A DNA stretch of 64,000 nucleotides from Datisca glomerata (Eukaryota; Streptophyta; Magnoliopsida; Cucurbitales; Datiscaceae), in assembly GCA_003255025.1 (NCBI GenBank), contig QANY01002271.1, positions 290,504 to 354,503 of the forward strand, written 5' to 3'. Of the stretch, positions 50,750 through 61,600 are shown piece after piece (the stretch's first letter is position 1; each line of letters opens with the position of its first letter). Made by a program: the position numbers and the translations under genes. Below the pieces are notes generated by a model. The model was not told the DNA's origin. It did not search any database and saw only the letters and a program-made list of their open reading frames with translations.

Positions 50750-51187
50750 AGAGAAATTTGGTATGAGGGATTACATGGGAAAGATTTAGGGATTCCTTTC
50801 CCAAAATCACAGACTACATCTGATGGGAAGACATCTCAATAAAGGGCAACTAAATGATTGAATTCGTTCTTATTTCTAACTAGGGGAACGGTGGCCTTAA
50901 ATGGTTGCTCCTCCATCACTACCAGGGAAAGAAATGTGAAACAGGAAGATGAGAAGAAAAGAAACAAATGAAGATGAAGAGGGGAAACTTACAGAAGGCA
51001 GAGATGAACGTGAAAAGAAAAAGAGAGGGGAACCTCCGTGATATAAGCGACAGACGCCAAAATTGAGTTCAAAAAACGTTTAATGGATTGGAAAGTGAAA
51101 AGACAACAGTTCTGAAAAGAGGAAGGCCAAACAATGGGCACATGGCAAAAATAAAGTCATGCACATTGTATAAGGTAACATATGTGG
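50750..51187. other. Region after the antisense ORF, no other gene
   Basis: Probably the promoter-proximal part of the antisense ORF and the 3' end of the gypsy element. No LTR matching 39885-40610 was found. Confidence 0.4.
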
Positions 51188-51760
51188 CCCAAGTGGGAGA
51201 TTGTTGAAAAAAATCATTCATGTGTACCTACATATATAATCAATTGCGTTTTGAAAGCAATCTTAAAGTTCAATCCATTTAAAGTGATCTTACCAAGATT
51301 TGATGTTATCGGACTTAGAGCATTGATATGATATAGACTTATTATGTGTAGACACTTAATTCTATTTTTTTAATNTTAAAAAAATAATCATTCATGTGTA
51401 CCTACATATATAATGATTTCTTTTAGAGAAAAATATAATGTGTTATCGATCTTCTGGTTCATTATGATTTCTTTTAGAGAAAAATATTTGTATTCTCAAA
51501 GATGGTAGGATTTTCAAATAAAATATTAGTAATATAAAGTATTGTATGAATCAAGGACCATAACCATATATATAGATATATTTTTCCTATTTTCATTTTA
51601 GCCAATAATAAAATTAAAAAAATTGAATTAAGTGTCTACACATAATAAGTCTATATCATATCAATGCTCTAAGTCCGATAACATCAAATCTTGGTAAGAT
51701 CACTTTAAATGGATTGAACTTTAAGATTGCTTTCAAAACGCAATTGATTATATTGCGTGA
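51188..51760 (+). mobile_element. Copia PPT and LTR remnants
   Basis: CCAAGTGGGAGAT followed by TGTTG at 51189-51206 repeats the PPT/LTR junction of copia element 1. Around 51569-51640 a stretch beginning GGACCATAACCA resembles the inner part of the LTR at 24474-24977, but on the opposite relative strand. The region is a mosaic of LTR pieces with a chimeric join (51241-51375); borders are not resolvable. Confidence 0.5.
51241..51374 (-). other. Chimeric 134-bp tail before a single-N join (inverted copy)
   Basis: Reverse complement of 51613-51746 with very few differences. The ~30 bp before it (AATCATTCATGTGTACCTAC onward) recurs right after the N at 51375. Confidence 0.85.
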
Positions 51761-52514
51761 TAGAATTGATAACAATTGTTATCAATTGTTAACAATCATA
51801 ATAAATCAACTGGATTATCAATTGTTAATAATTAATCCCGTGATATTGGAGAAAATTTAATCAAACACTACTTGGATTATTAAGATTTTTAACCAGTTGT
51901 AAGTAAAGAAACTATATGCATTTTTGCTATGTAAAATTTGAATAATTTGCATTGAACTTTTTGGTTTTGTTCAAATTTTCTTTGAATTTTGAACCGAACC
52001 CACCAAATCGAGGATGAATACTTAAAACCTACGTCATTTTTAACTGTGGTTCGGACAACAAAGCCTGCATGGCTAATTTAAGAAACCACTAAGGTTTTTT
52101 TCTTTCAGTTTTCCCCACGCCATGAGAATGGCTCCTCCTCCAATCTCCATCGATGACATTGCCAGACACGAACTCATGCTTGATGGTAGTTGTTTGATTC
52201 CCCGAGTCGAACAACCTATCTTTATATTACTGATTGTAATACAATGACCTTTATTCTTTGTATTAGTTTAATTTTAGTATTTTACTACTTTATGATTTAT
52301 GTTTAATTTAAAAGATTCAGTTCGATTTAATACTCTTTACGGTTCAATTCGATTTTCTTAGTAAAAGCCGACCGAATCTTACCGTAAACAGGCAAGTGAT
52401 AATGGAGTTAATGTGTAATTTTAAAAGATAGAGGAGGTTTTTCTATAAGTTTAAAAGAGGTAGTAGGGATGTCCGTGAATTTTGTTAAACTCAAAGGGTG
52501 ATAGGAGTATTATT
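51761..52514. other. Intergenic, no recognisable gene
   Basis: AT-rich. 51950-52020 and 52320-52390 contain GGTTCG-type motifs reminiscent of the MITE-like element at 16683-17037, but no clear borders. A short frame near 52122-52200 is not supported by any similarity. Confidence 0.4.
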
Positions 52515-52741
52515 ATTATTTTGAGAAAATTAAATTTTTATATCTTAAACTATAATAAATAAATAATTTAAACTTTAAACTATTTAAAACTCATTATTAA
52601 AAAAAAAAAAACATTATCTAAAACTCACCATAAAAACCTTAGCTTTAATAATTCTATCAATTTCACGTTAAAATTAATCAAAACCACATCTTCAACCTAT
52701 TTAAAACCACGTCGTTAATATGTTGGGATAGTCTGTACTAA

Positions 52742-52815
52742 AACCAAATCACTCAAACACTCCGTCAAAAAACCCATTATCTAAACATCCCCTCTCAACA
52801 CAAGAAGAAAAAACC
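52742..52815 (+). repeat. Left inner inverted repeat of the candidate Pack-MULE
   Basis: Pairs with 53282-53355 in reverse orientation; the shared core includes AACCCATTATC-AAAC followed by CCCCTCTCAACACA. Confidence 0.85.
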
Positions 52816-52824
52816 CCTTCTCTG

Positions 52825-53275
52825 CCGCGAATTCATGCCTCCCAGGCCCAACTCCAGTGACAGAGGCTCCTACCCGCCATACCTGATTCAATTTCGTCGC
52901 CTTCTCCGACACCTTTAATTTCGCAAATATCCTCATCACGCCGTCCGTATACTCCGCGCTCATGTCGCAAACTTCAATCGAGATCTTTTGCGGAAGAACC
53001 GGGCCGCAGGAGGTGACGTTGTAGGTCTTAACGGTTATCACGCCCCGGATTTAAAGGCGATCAAGGACTGGGACCCAACCATGCCGGTTCCGGTAGGATT
53101 GAGGCCCAGGCGATCCATCCTTCAGGCTTCGGTGGTGGAGCAATGAAGGCGATGTAGAGAGAAGAATTTAGAGGAATCATAGATCCAGTGGAGCTAAGAT
53201 CTAAGCGTAGACAGGTCCGCGCATTCTGAGTAGAGATTGTTGTTGGTGAACTTCTGGGATTTACATGTTTGTGAG
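52825..53275 (-). pseudogene. DOMON (DUF568/AIR12-type) domain fragment
   Basis: Reading the minus strand across frames gives KSQKFTNNNLYSECADLSTL, LYIAFIAPPPKPEGWIAW, LNPTGTGMVGSQSLIAFKSG, VITVKTYNVTSCGPVLPQK and KLNQVWRVGASVTGVGPGRH ending in EFAAE. This is the extracellular DOMON domain of plant AIR12-like and cytochrome b561-DOMON proteins, which bind haem and take part in plasma-membrane or apoplastic redox. At least three single-base frameshifts separate the pieces, and the signal peptide, upstream exon and any b561 membrane part are missing. It lies exactly between inner inverted repeats, as expected for a captured gene fragment. Confidence 0.85.
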
Positions 53276-53281
53276 GGAGTA

Positions 53282-53355
53282 GGGGTTTTTTCATCGTGTG
53301 TTGAGAGGGGCCGTTTGGATAATGGGTTTTTGGAAGAGTGTTTGGGTCATGGTGT
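53282..53355 (-). repeat. Right inner inverted repeat of the candidate Pack-MULE
   Basis: Reverse complement partner of 52742-52815. It is followed directly by AAAACGACGTCGTTT, the first unit of the 24-bp array. Confidence 0.85.
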
Positions 53356-53372
53356 AGGCCATCTCATATAAA

Positions 53373-55126
53373 AACGACGTCGTTTCAAGTGGGCTAAACG
53401 ACGTCGTTTGAAGTAGCTAAACGAAGTCGTTTCAAGTAGGCTAAACGACGTCATTTCAAGTAGACCAAACGACGTCATTTCAAGTAGACTAAACGACGTC
53501 GTTTCAAGTGGGCTAAACAACGTCGTTTCAAGTGGGCCAAACGACGTCGTTTCAAGTGGGCTAAACGACGTCGTCTGAAGTAGCTAAACGAAGTCGTTTC
53601 AAGTAGGCTAAACGACGTCATTTCAAGTAGACCAAACGACGTCATTTCAAGTGGGCTAAACGACGTCGTTTCAAGTGGGCTAAACAACGTCGTTTCAAGT
53701 GGGCTAAACGAAGTCGGTTCAAGTGGGCTAAACGACGTCGTTCAAGTGGGTCTCAAGTGGGCTAAACGACGTCGTTTCAAGTAAGATAAACGACGTCGTT
53801 TCAAGTGGGATAAACGACGTCGTTTCAAGTGGGATAAACGACGTCGTTTCAAGAGGGATAAACGACGTCGTTTCGAATAGGCTAAACGACGTCGTTTCAA
53901 TTAGGCTAAACGTCGTCTTTTCGAGTAGGCTAAGCGACGTCGTTTCGAGTAGGCTAAGCGACGTCGTTTCAAGTGGTCTAAACGACGTCGTTTCAAGAGG
54001 GCTAAACGACGTCGTTTCAAGTGGGCTAAAACGACGTCGTTTCAGGTGGGATAAACGACGTCGTTTCAAGTGGGCTAAACGACGTCGTTTCTAGTGGGCT
54101 AAAACGACGTCGTTTCAGGTGGGCTAAACGACGTCGTTTCAAGTGGGCTAAACGACGTCGTTTCAAGTGGGCTAAAACGACGTCGTTTGAAGTGGGCTAA
54201 ACGACGTCGTTTCAAGTGGGCTAAACGACGTCGTTTCAAGTGGGCTAAACGACGTCGTTTCTAGTGGGCTAAAACGACGTCGTTTCAGGTGGGCAAAACG
54301 ACGTCGTTTCAAGTGGGCTAAACGACGTCGTTTCAAGTGGGCAAAACGACGTCGTTTCAAGTGGGCTAAACGACGTCGTTTCAAGTGGGCTAAACGACGT
54401 CGTTTCAAGTGGGCTAAACGACGTCGTTTCAAGTGGGCTAAACGACGTCGTTTCAAGTGGGCTAAACGACGTCGTTTCAAGTGGGCTAAACGACGTCGTT
54501 TCAAGTGGGCTAAACGACGTCGTTTCAAGTGGGCTAAACGACGTCGTTTCAAGTGGGCTAAACGACGTCGTTTCAAGTGGGCTAAACGACGTCGTTTCAA
54601 GTGGGCTAAACGACGTCGTTTCAAGTGGGCTAAACGACGTCGTTTCAAGTGGGCTAAACGACGTCGTTTCAAGTGGGCTAAACGACGTCGTTTCAAGTGG
54701 GCTAAACGACGTCGTTTCAAGTGGGCTAAACGACGTCGTTTCAAGTGGGCTAAACGACGTCGTTTCAAGTGGGCTAAACGACGTCGTTTCAAGTGGGCTA
54801 AACGACGTCGTTTCAAGTGGGCTAAACGACGTCGTTTCAAGTGGTCTAAACGACGTCGTTTCAAGTGGTCTAAACGACGTCGTTTCAAGTGGTCTAAACG
54901 ACGTCGTTTCAAGTGGTCTAAACGACGTCGTTTCAAGTGGTCTAAACGACGTCGTTTCAAGTGGTCTAAACGACGTCGTTTCAAGTGGTCTAAACGACGT
55001 CGTTTCAAGTGGTCTAAACGACGTCGTTTCAAGTGGTCTAAACGACGTCGTTTCAAGTGGTCTAAACGACGTCGTTTCTAGTGGTTAAACGACGTGGTTT
55101 CAATTGGGCTAAACGACGTCGTTTCA
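53373..55126. repeat. 24-bp satellite array with palindromic GACGTC core (~73 units)
   Basis: Consensus AAACGACGTCGTTTCAAGTG plus GGCT; AAACGACGTCGTTT is a perfect palindrome. Units at 53373-54360 are diverged and include a duplicated 167-bp block (53391 and 53558 onward). 54364-54843 is about 20 identical GGGCT-type units and 54844-55075 about 10 identical GGTCT-type units. The period is a multiple of 3, so long open frames (such as a 294-residue Arg-rich octapeptide frame at 54172-55056, minus strand) arise automatically. The array ends about 520 bp upstream of the TFB1 start codon. Confidence 0.95.
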
Positions 55127-55239
55127 ATTAAGTTAGAGTATAATTTTAAATAATTTAGAGTTTAAATTATAATATTTTATAATTTAAGACTTAAAATTTT
55201 TATTAATGATAATTTGATGTAAAAAATATAAATTTTCCG

Positions 55240-55645
55240 ATTATTTTTGCTTGCCATTAAGGAAAGCTGTGTCGTCTGCATATATATTGCTGATGAATCC
55301 AATAAGACCTCATTGGCGCTCAGAAAATCCTCAAACCGGGCAGACAGTGAGAGAGCTGGAGAGTGACTTCTCCTCTTAAACGTTTTTCTCCCTCCACTCC
55401 CCTTCTTCCAACATACACTGATTAATCGAATCATTATCAAGCCCTAGGATCTTTAATCTATGGCTATCACAAATATATTAAATTTTGATCGTTGTCCCAC
55501 TGTTACAGTCTTACAGAATGGAGCTTGTATATAAACTGTTCATAGATTGTTCTTGGTGTTTGTTTTTGAGGCATTTTCCGGGGAAACTATAATTGCTTTC
55601 ATTTATAGTTGGTTTCATCGGTTTTTGATATTGGAGAAGGCGAAG
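55240..55645 (+). promoter_or_regulatory. TFB1 upstream region and 5' UTR
   Basis: Unique sequence between the Pack-MULE end and the TFB1 ATG. A pyrimidine-rich, GC-richer segment at 55320-55400 is plausible leader sequence. No TATA box is assigned. Confidence 0.5.
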
Positions 55646-58600
55646 ATGGCGACTGGACATATCACCAAGCGTGCTAAGTACAAGACCTCAGTCAAGGACC
55701 CGGGGATTCCTGGTGTTTTGAAAATGGTACTTGATTGAGGCTGAATAAACACTTTATTTGACTGTTTTTTTAGCTCATTATTTATATTGTTTCTGGAATT
55801 GAAATTGTTTAGTTTACGTGATTCTAAAATTCAAGTGATACTGAACCTTGCAATTTCTTAAGTATTTATATATTTTTTCCGGCTCAGTAGTTAGTGCATA
55901 TGTATCTATTTGGTGTAAAGCATACCGTCAAATCTAAATATGAGGTACACAAGACGAAACCATGGGTTGGCACCAATTTTACCTCAACATTGATTCTTTT
56001 TGTGGAGACATGCTAATTACTTCCAATCTGTTGTTAAGAAGTCAGCTCCAATTGAAAGTTTGGGTGATGTAGTTGGGTGTATTGGTAATAGTCCACTCCG
56101 TATGATGATTGTTGTGAGCTTGAGTAGCAATACGAGCGTGGCGATATGATTTTCGATGTCAACTAGGGATTGAAAAGTTTTGAGCTTTTCTACCTTCTTA
56201 GTTGCAAAATGTTCATATGAATGTTTGTTTTTTACTTATGAACTAGGGTTGAGAGCGTTCCTAAGGCAATTATGTTTGAACGAACCAATTGTTTGCTTCT
56301 TAATTTTTTTCTCTCTTTCACAGTCTGTACAGAAGTTTGTATTCAGGCCAAATGATCCAACATCAGCTACTAAACTTGACGTAGAGTTCAGACTTATTAA
56401 AGGTATTAGCGTTTGTTTTCTGGCGGGATATATTTTGACCTCCTTAATTTTGAAGGAGTTGTAATGGAAGTAAAAAGTTATATGGCAACCTTTGCTCCTT
56501 TGCTAATGCTATATGTATATGAAAACCTTTTTATTATATCCGGTTTAGCTTCTTTTATGTTCATGCTATACATTTACTATATAGTTGGCAATTGTTATCA
56601 TTTTCCATTCTGGCAAATGTTTAGGTCACAAACACACTAAGGAGGGATCAAACAAACCGCCATGGCTTAATCTCACTCAAGACCAGGTTTTTCATATTTT
56701 TCATGACTGAGCTCTTACCGAGCACTTCAACCCATAAAAATTGAGGAGCTTGCATAGATGTTTTTTATGTCTAACAAGTGATTTCTTTGAATTTATCCAC
56801 TCATTGAGGTTGCAATTCCGGTTCCCCTTTTTTTTCAGGGTGGGAGTTACATTTTTGAGTTTGAAAATTTTTCAGATCTCCAAGTTTGCCGTGAACTTGT
56901 GGGTAAGTATAAATATATCATTAATGAAACATTATATTTTATTGGGCTCATTATATTATATTCTCTATCAAGTTTTTTAGTTGATTTTGTTCTTTTCCAA
57001 GTACAACTTGCCTACTTAAAATTTTGATCTATTTCTTTTTTATATATAACTTCAACAAATTGTCTGAATCTTGGTTTACTCTTTTCCTGAATCTTAATTG
57101 TTTCTTCTTGTGTTTGTCGGTTGGTTGTGCATTCAGGCTTTCACAATGTTCTGCAATGTTTACGTAGATATGGATTTGTAATTTCCATGGTAGATGGATG
57201 GGCATGATGTTGTTTGCCCATTTATGAGGTTGAAATAATAACTTCATTGACTATTACATGCAAAAATTCTTGGAATTTATTTGCAGTAACTTTATAGGAT
57301 CCTTATTTAAAAAAAGAAAAAGAAAAACTTTATAGGATCCTTGCTAGGTTATTCCATCTCGAGTGATTTCAAATATGCATAGTTTGTTAGCTTTTTTAAG
57401 ATGTAGTGACTTTGAAACGTTGCTTTTACTCAGAAAGAATTGGCTTTTAACTTATTCCAATCTGATTCTCAGCTCAATAATTCCTTTCCATGATACTATA
57501 TCAGTTCCTTTTCTTTCTCTCTTTTTTCTCTAAGTTTTACTATATTAATTCCATGATAGTTTTCGTGATATTTTCTTCCTACATTGTTTTATTTCCTACC
57601 CTAATGTTTAGCATCTGGTGTTTCTAAGCAGGTAAAGCTCTTGCAAAATTGGGAGATGCTGTAAAAGTTCCTGCTGAGAAGCCTGTTACTGTTCCTGAGG
57701 GTCAACTTAGCAAAACTGAGTTAGAGCTCCGAATGAAGCTTCTGCAAGAGGATAGGTAAACGGTAACCTACATCCATATGTTCTAGTGATTAAAACCTGC
57801 CCCTTGGGTGTTTCTGTTCTTATTTTCCTTTTAAATATTATGCAGTGAGTTGCAGAAGCTTCACAAGCAGTTTGTGATTGGTGGTATATTGACTGAATCG
57901 GAGTTTTGGGCAACGAGAAAGGTCTGTATTATTTCTGAAGACATATGATTATGTTCTCTTCCATCTTGTTTGTTGTTTGAAGAGCATTTGAGATGGAGCT
58001 TCCATCTAGAAATACATTTCAATTTTGGTAAGAAGTCTTAAGAAGGAATATTCAATTATAGTGTCCTCTGATTTTTATATCTCATTGCAGAAGTTGCTTG
58101 ATCAGGACAGCTCCAAAAAGTCCAAGCAGAGGGTTGGTTTTAAGAGTTCAATGGTTTTGGATACAAAACCAATGTCTGATGGCCGGGTACATCAATTCTC
58201 TTTCCATTTTTCCTTCCTGCATGTGCTGTGACGGGGCAGCAATCCATGTAATCATTGCTTCTTGTTTGGATATTATCCCAATGAGACTTTTGATTGCCAT
58301 TTTTGTTCTACTTGCAGACAAACAAGGTCACGTTTAATTTGACACCAGAGATCAAATATCAGGTGCAATTCTTGTTTCATGAGATATCCTCTCTTTCTCC
58401 CTGTTGACAAAAAAAAGATGTCATCTTTCACTTCTTAATTTTCTTTTGCTTTCCCTCTCCCTCTCCAGATTTTTGCTTTGAAACCAGCTGTTCACCGGGC
58501 ATTCCTTAAATATGTTCCCACGAAGGTAGTACGTGGACTTCTAACTAATTTGTTCCATTCTTCACAAAGTATTCCATCTCTATGATACTGTGCTCTCTTA

Positions 58601-61600
58601 TCTGAATTTCAGATAGATGATGGATATTTTGTTCCATTCTTCACCAATATTTCTCTCACTAACTCAGATCCTGTATCGATATTCTTTTCATGTGTATTGA
58701 ATTACAGATGACAGAAAAGGACTTCTGGACAAAATATTTTAGAGCTGAGTACCTTCATAGTACAAAAAATTCGATTGCAGCTGCAGCAGAGGCTGCCGAA
58801 GATGAGGAACTTGCCATTTTCTTAAAGAATGATGACATATTGGCTGCTGAAGCTCGGCGGAAGGTGGTTCTTTGACATTTTGGATAAAGTACTTAATTTG
58901 ACTTGGCGACATTTTCTTCTCTAATTTCCATTTTTTATAAGATCTCTGATTTCCAGTTTTAAAACATCTCATGATATCTTAACATTGTATGCTATGATTC
59001 CAGATTCGGCGGGTTGACCCTACTTTAGACATGGAAGCTGACAGAGGGGATGATTACACTCATCTTCCAGTATGTGAATGACACTGTTCTCATTTCTCAT
59101 GGTTATTTACGGATAATCTGAGTAACATATTCTGAGTTACTCCAATTAAATTGAGATTGATGTTTCAGGATTGAGTGGCATTTGATCTCCTGGCTTTCCA
59201 TTTTGCATCTGTAGTTGAAAAGGGAGATGCTTTTCTGTGTCTTAATATTTTCTTGAATACAGGATCACGGCATCTTCCGTGATGGTAGCAAGGAAATAAC
59301 TGAATTGCAGAATGAGCAGTATAGGAGGACTTTGTCACAAGACCTTAATCGACAAGGCGCTGTTGTTCTTGAAGGAAGAAATATAGGTTTATATCTCCCT
59401 TGAATAATACTACTAATTTATGTCTTAGTTTCTATAATGCAATGTCTCCTTCACAGAGAAGCACAGAGAAGAATCTATGAAATGTAATAATTTGCACGTG
59501 TCCAGAATAGCTAAGAATTAAGTCATCACGTTAGGTGGGTAACTTTGGCTTATAATCTGAATGTAGATGTCGACTTGGAAGATCCAAGGACTGTGGCAGA
59601 GGCACTCGTACGGTCAAGACAAGGTTAGCATGGCTTATTCTTCTTGTTTTATCCGTTTCAAGTCATATAAGACACGTTCCTCCTCCCCAGTCTCTACCTT
59701 CTTTTGACCAGCATCAACCATCCAAATACTGCTGCTTTTTGCAGAATTAGAGGGAAATGAAAAGGAGGAAGGGCTTGATCGAGTATCTCGGATGACTGAG
59801 ATTGAAGATCTTCAAGCATCTCATGACCATCCATTTGCTCCGCTTTGCATCAAGGTTGGAAGTTATTGTTAGTGTTAGAATATTTTTTCATCACTTTCTA
59901 TGGATGTTTTATATTGTGTCTACTACCAGGATCCTCGGGAATATTTTGATTCCCAACAAGCAAATGCACTTAAAACCTTGGATGATACTCGGGCTGGAAC
60001 AGAACAAATTAAATGCAGCCTGAGCATTTCAGAGGCATATGGCTCTCTTAAGGAGACCATATCTGAGATCAAGGTTACAGGATTAAGTGATCCCATAGTT
60101 AGACCGGAGGCGGCTCTTATGGTAATAAGATTCTTGCTGTAAATGTTTTTTTCTAAAATGTTTTTACGTATGCAGTCAAATTTATATCAGTGATAAAAAC
60201 TGTTATTATTCTGTAGGTTCTTAATGGATTGACGCAGAATATCTCTAGCACCAAATATCAACTTGGGAAGAATCCTCGAGAGAGTGTTCTGGACAGGTTG
60301 CCAAACACTACTAAAGAAGAACTTCTACACGTGAGTCGGTATCGTTTTTGTGCACATGAACTTGAGTATATGAATATCAACTTGGGAACAGTGTCTGGCC
60401 AGATTACACCACTAGTTCAATTATTGTGTGTTGTGAGAGGGAGGAGAGGGGGGGGGGGGGGGNNNNNNNNNNGGGGGGGGGGGGGGGGGGGGGGTACTAC
60501 TAGTTCTACTACATAAGTTAGAGTGTGAGACTGGGAACCTAACAATCAGCTTGAGTATATTTGAAGGTCTCAGGTTGTTACAAGTCAGCCTTTTATTTTC
60601 TAGGAATACTGACTTCATTGAGTATTTCATTAAGCTTGACTATGATGTGTAAGGCATCAAAACTGAAATGAATTCCACCATAAATTTATGTTTCTTGTGA
60701 GTTTTTTTTTCTTTTGCACGGTGTGTGACTGTTAGTTAATTCTCTCATTGTTAGATATTGGTGCTTGTGCATTTATTGGCGATGCTGTCTTTATACTGAA
60801 TCATTTCTTGTTTTCAGCATTGGATGTCAATTCAGGAGTTATTGAGGCACTTCTGGTCTTCATATCCAATTACTACGACATATTTATATGCCAAGGCAAG
60901 TGTTAATGATTATGTTTTGTTTGTGCAGTATATATTTGATGAATGACTGATGGTTGTCATCGATTTAGTTTCTCTTTAAACAGTTCTTCCCATAATTTAA
61001 ATTGTTTGAGTATTCTGTCAAGATCAAGACATATAGATCATCCTTCTATTTGCACTCAGGGTCTGTCAAATCTGATATTGGATTTTTTTTGTATGCATAT
61101 GTTTTTCTAATCATAGATATGCTGCTGATGAAAGGCACTATTGTCAACGATGTCACCTTTAACATAGAGGGAAAGGTGGATTTTGGCTTTCATGCAACAT
61201 TAATAAGAAAGTTATCCTTTCTTTCAACTTAGAGGAAATACTGCCATGGAAAGTCACATTGACTAAACAATGAACACAAATGATGTCAGCCTAACATGTT
61301 TTTTGGAAATTCTCTCCATCCCCAAGTACCTGATATTCGTTGTTTCCTCTTTATCTGGAATATTAGCAGTCCTGATACTTCCTTCTTCACATGCAGGTGA
61401 GCAGACTGAAGGATGCTATGTCACAAATTTATCGACAGCTAGAGGTAGATATTTATCTAGTTTCCATCTCTCTTCCTCTTAATCTTACATCACTTCTCTT
61501 TAAAAGCTTTTGGTTTTCCGTCCATTTAATATTTTTGGTTATTCCCATTTCTTTAAATCTATTAATTGGTCAAAAGATGATGACATCATCAGGATATAAT

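Larger units (their letters stand above)
52524..55239. mobile_element. Candidate Pack-MULE with an expanded repeat arm
   Basis: Outermost ends are AT-rich inverted repeats (left AGAAAATTAAATTTTTATAT, right reverse complement CGGAAAATTTATATTTTTTA, then a shared AATTTAAACTYTAAA block). Next inward come a related AAAC.ACGTCGTT motif and a well-matched ~75 bp inverted repeat (52742-52815 against 53282-53355; both read CAAACACTC..CAAAAACCCATTAT). Flanking bases are ATTATTTTG at 52515-52523 and ATTATTTTT at 55240-55248, a 9-bp near-duplication as expected for Mutator-like elements. Inside lies a broken DOMON-gene fragment and no transposase. Arm divergence means the family assignment is inference. 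Confidence 0.6.

Noticed and set aside
54172..55056. 294-residue minus-strand frame of repeated KRRRLAHL/KRRRLDHL octapeptides
   Set aside because: It is a by-product of the 24-bp array whose period is a multiple of three; neighbouring frames are also open, and nothing suggests translation.
53373..55126. Regular palindromic repeats resembling a CRISPR array
   Set aside because: No variable spacers of CRISPR length: the 10-bp interval is itself repeated, and the sequence is plant nuclear DNA.
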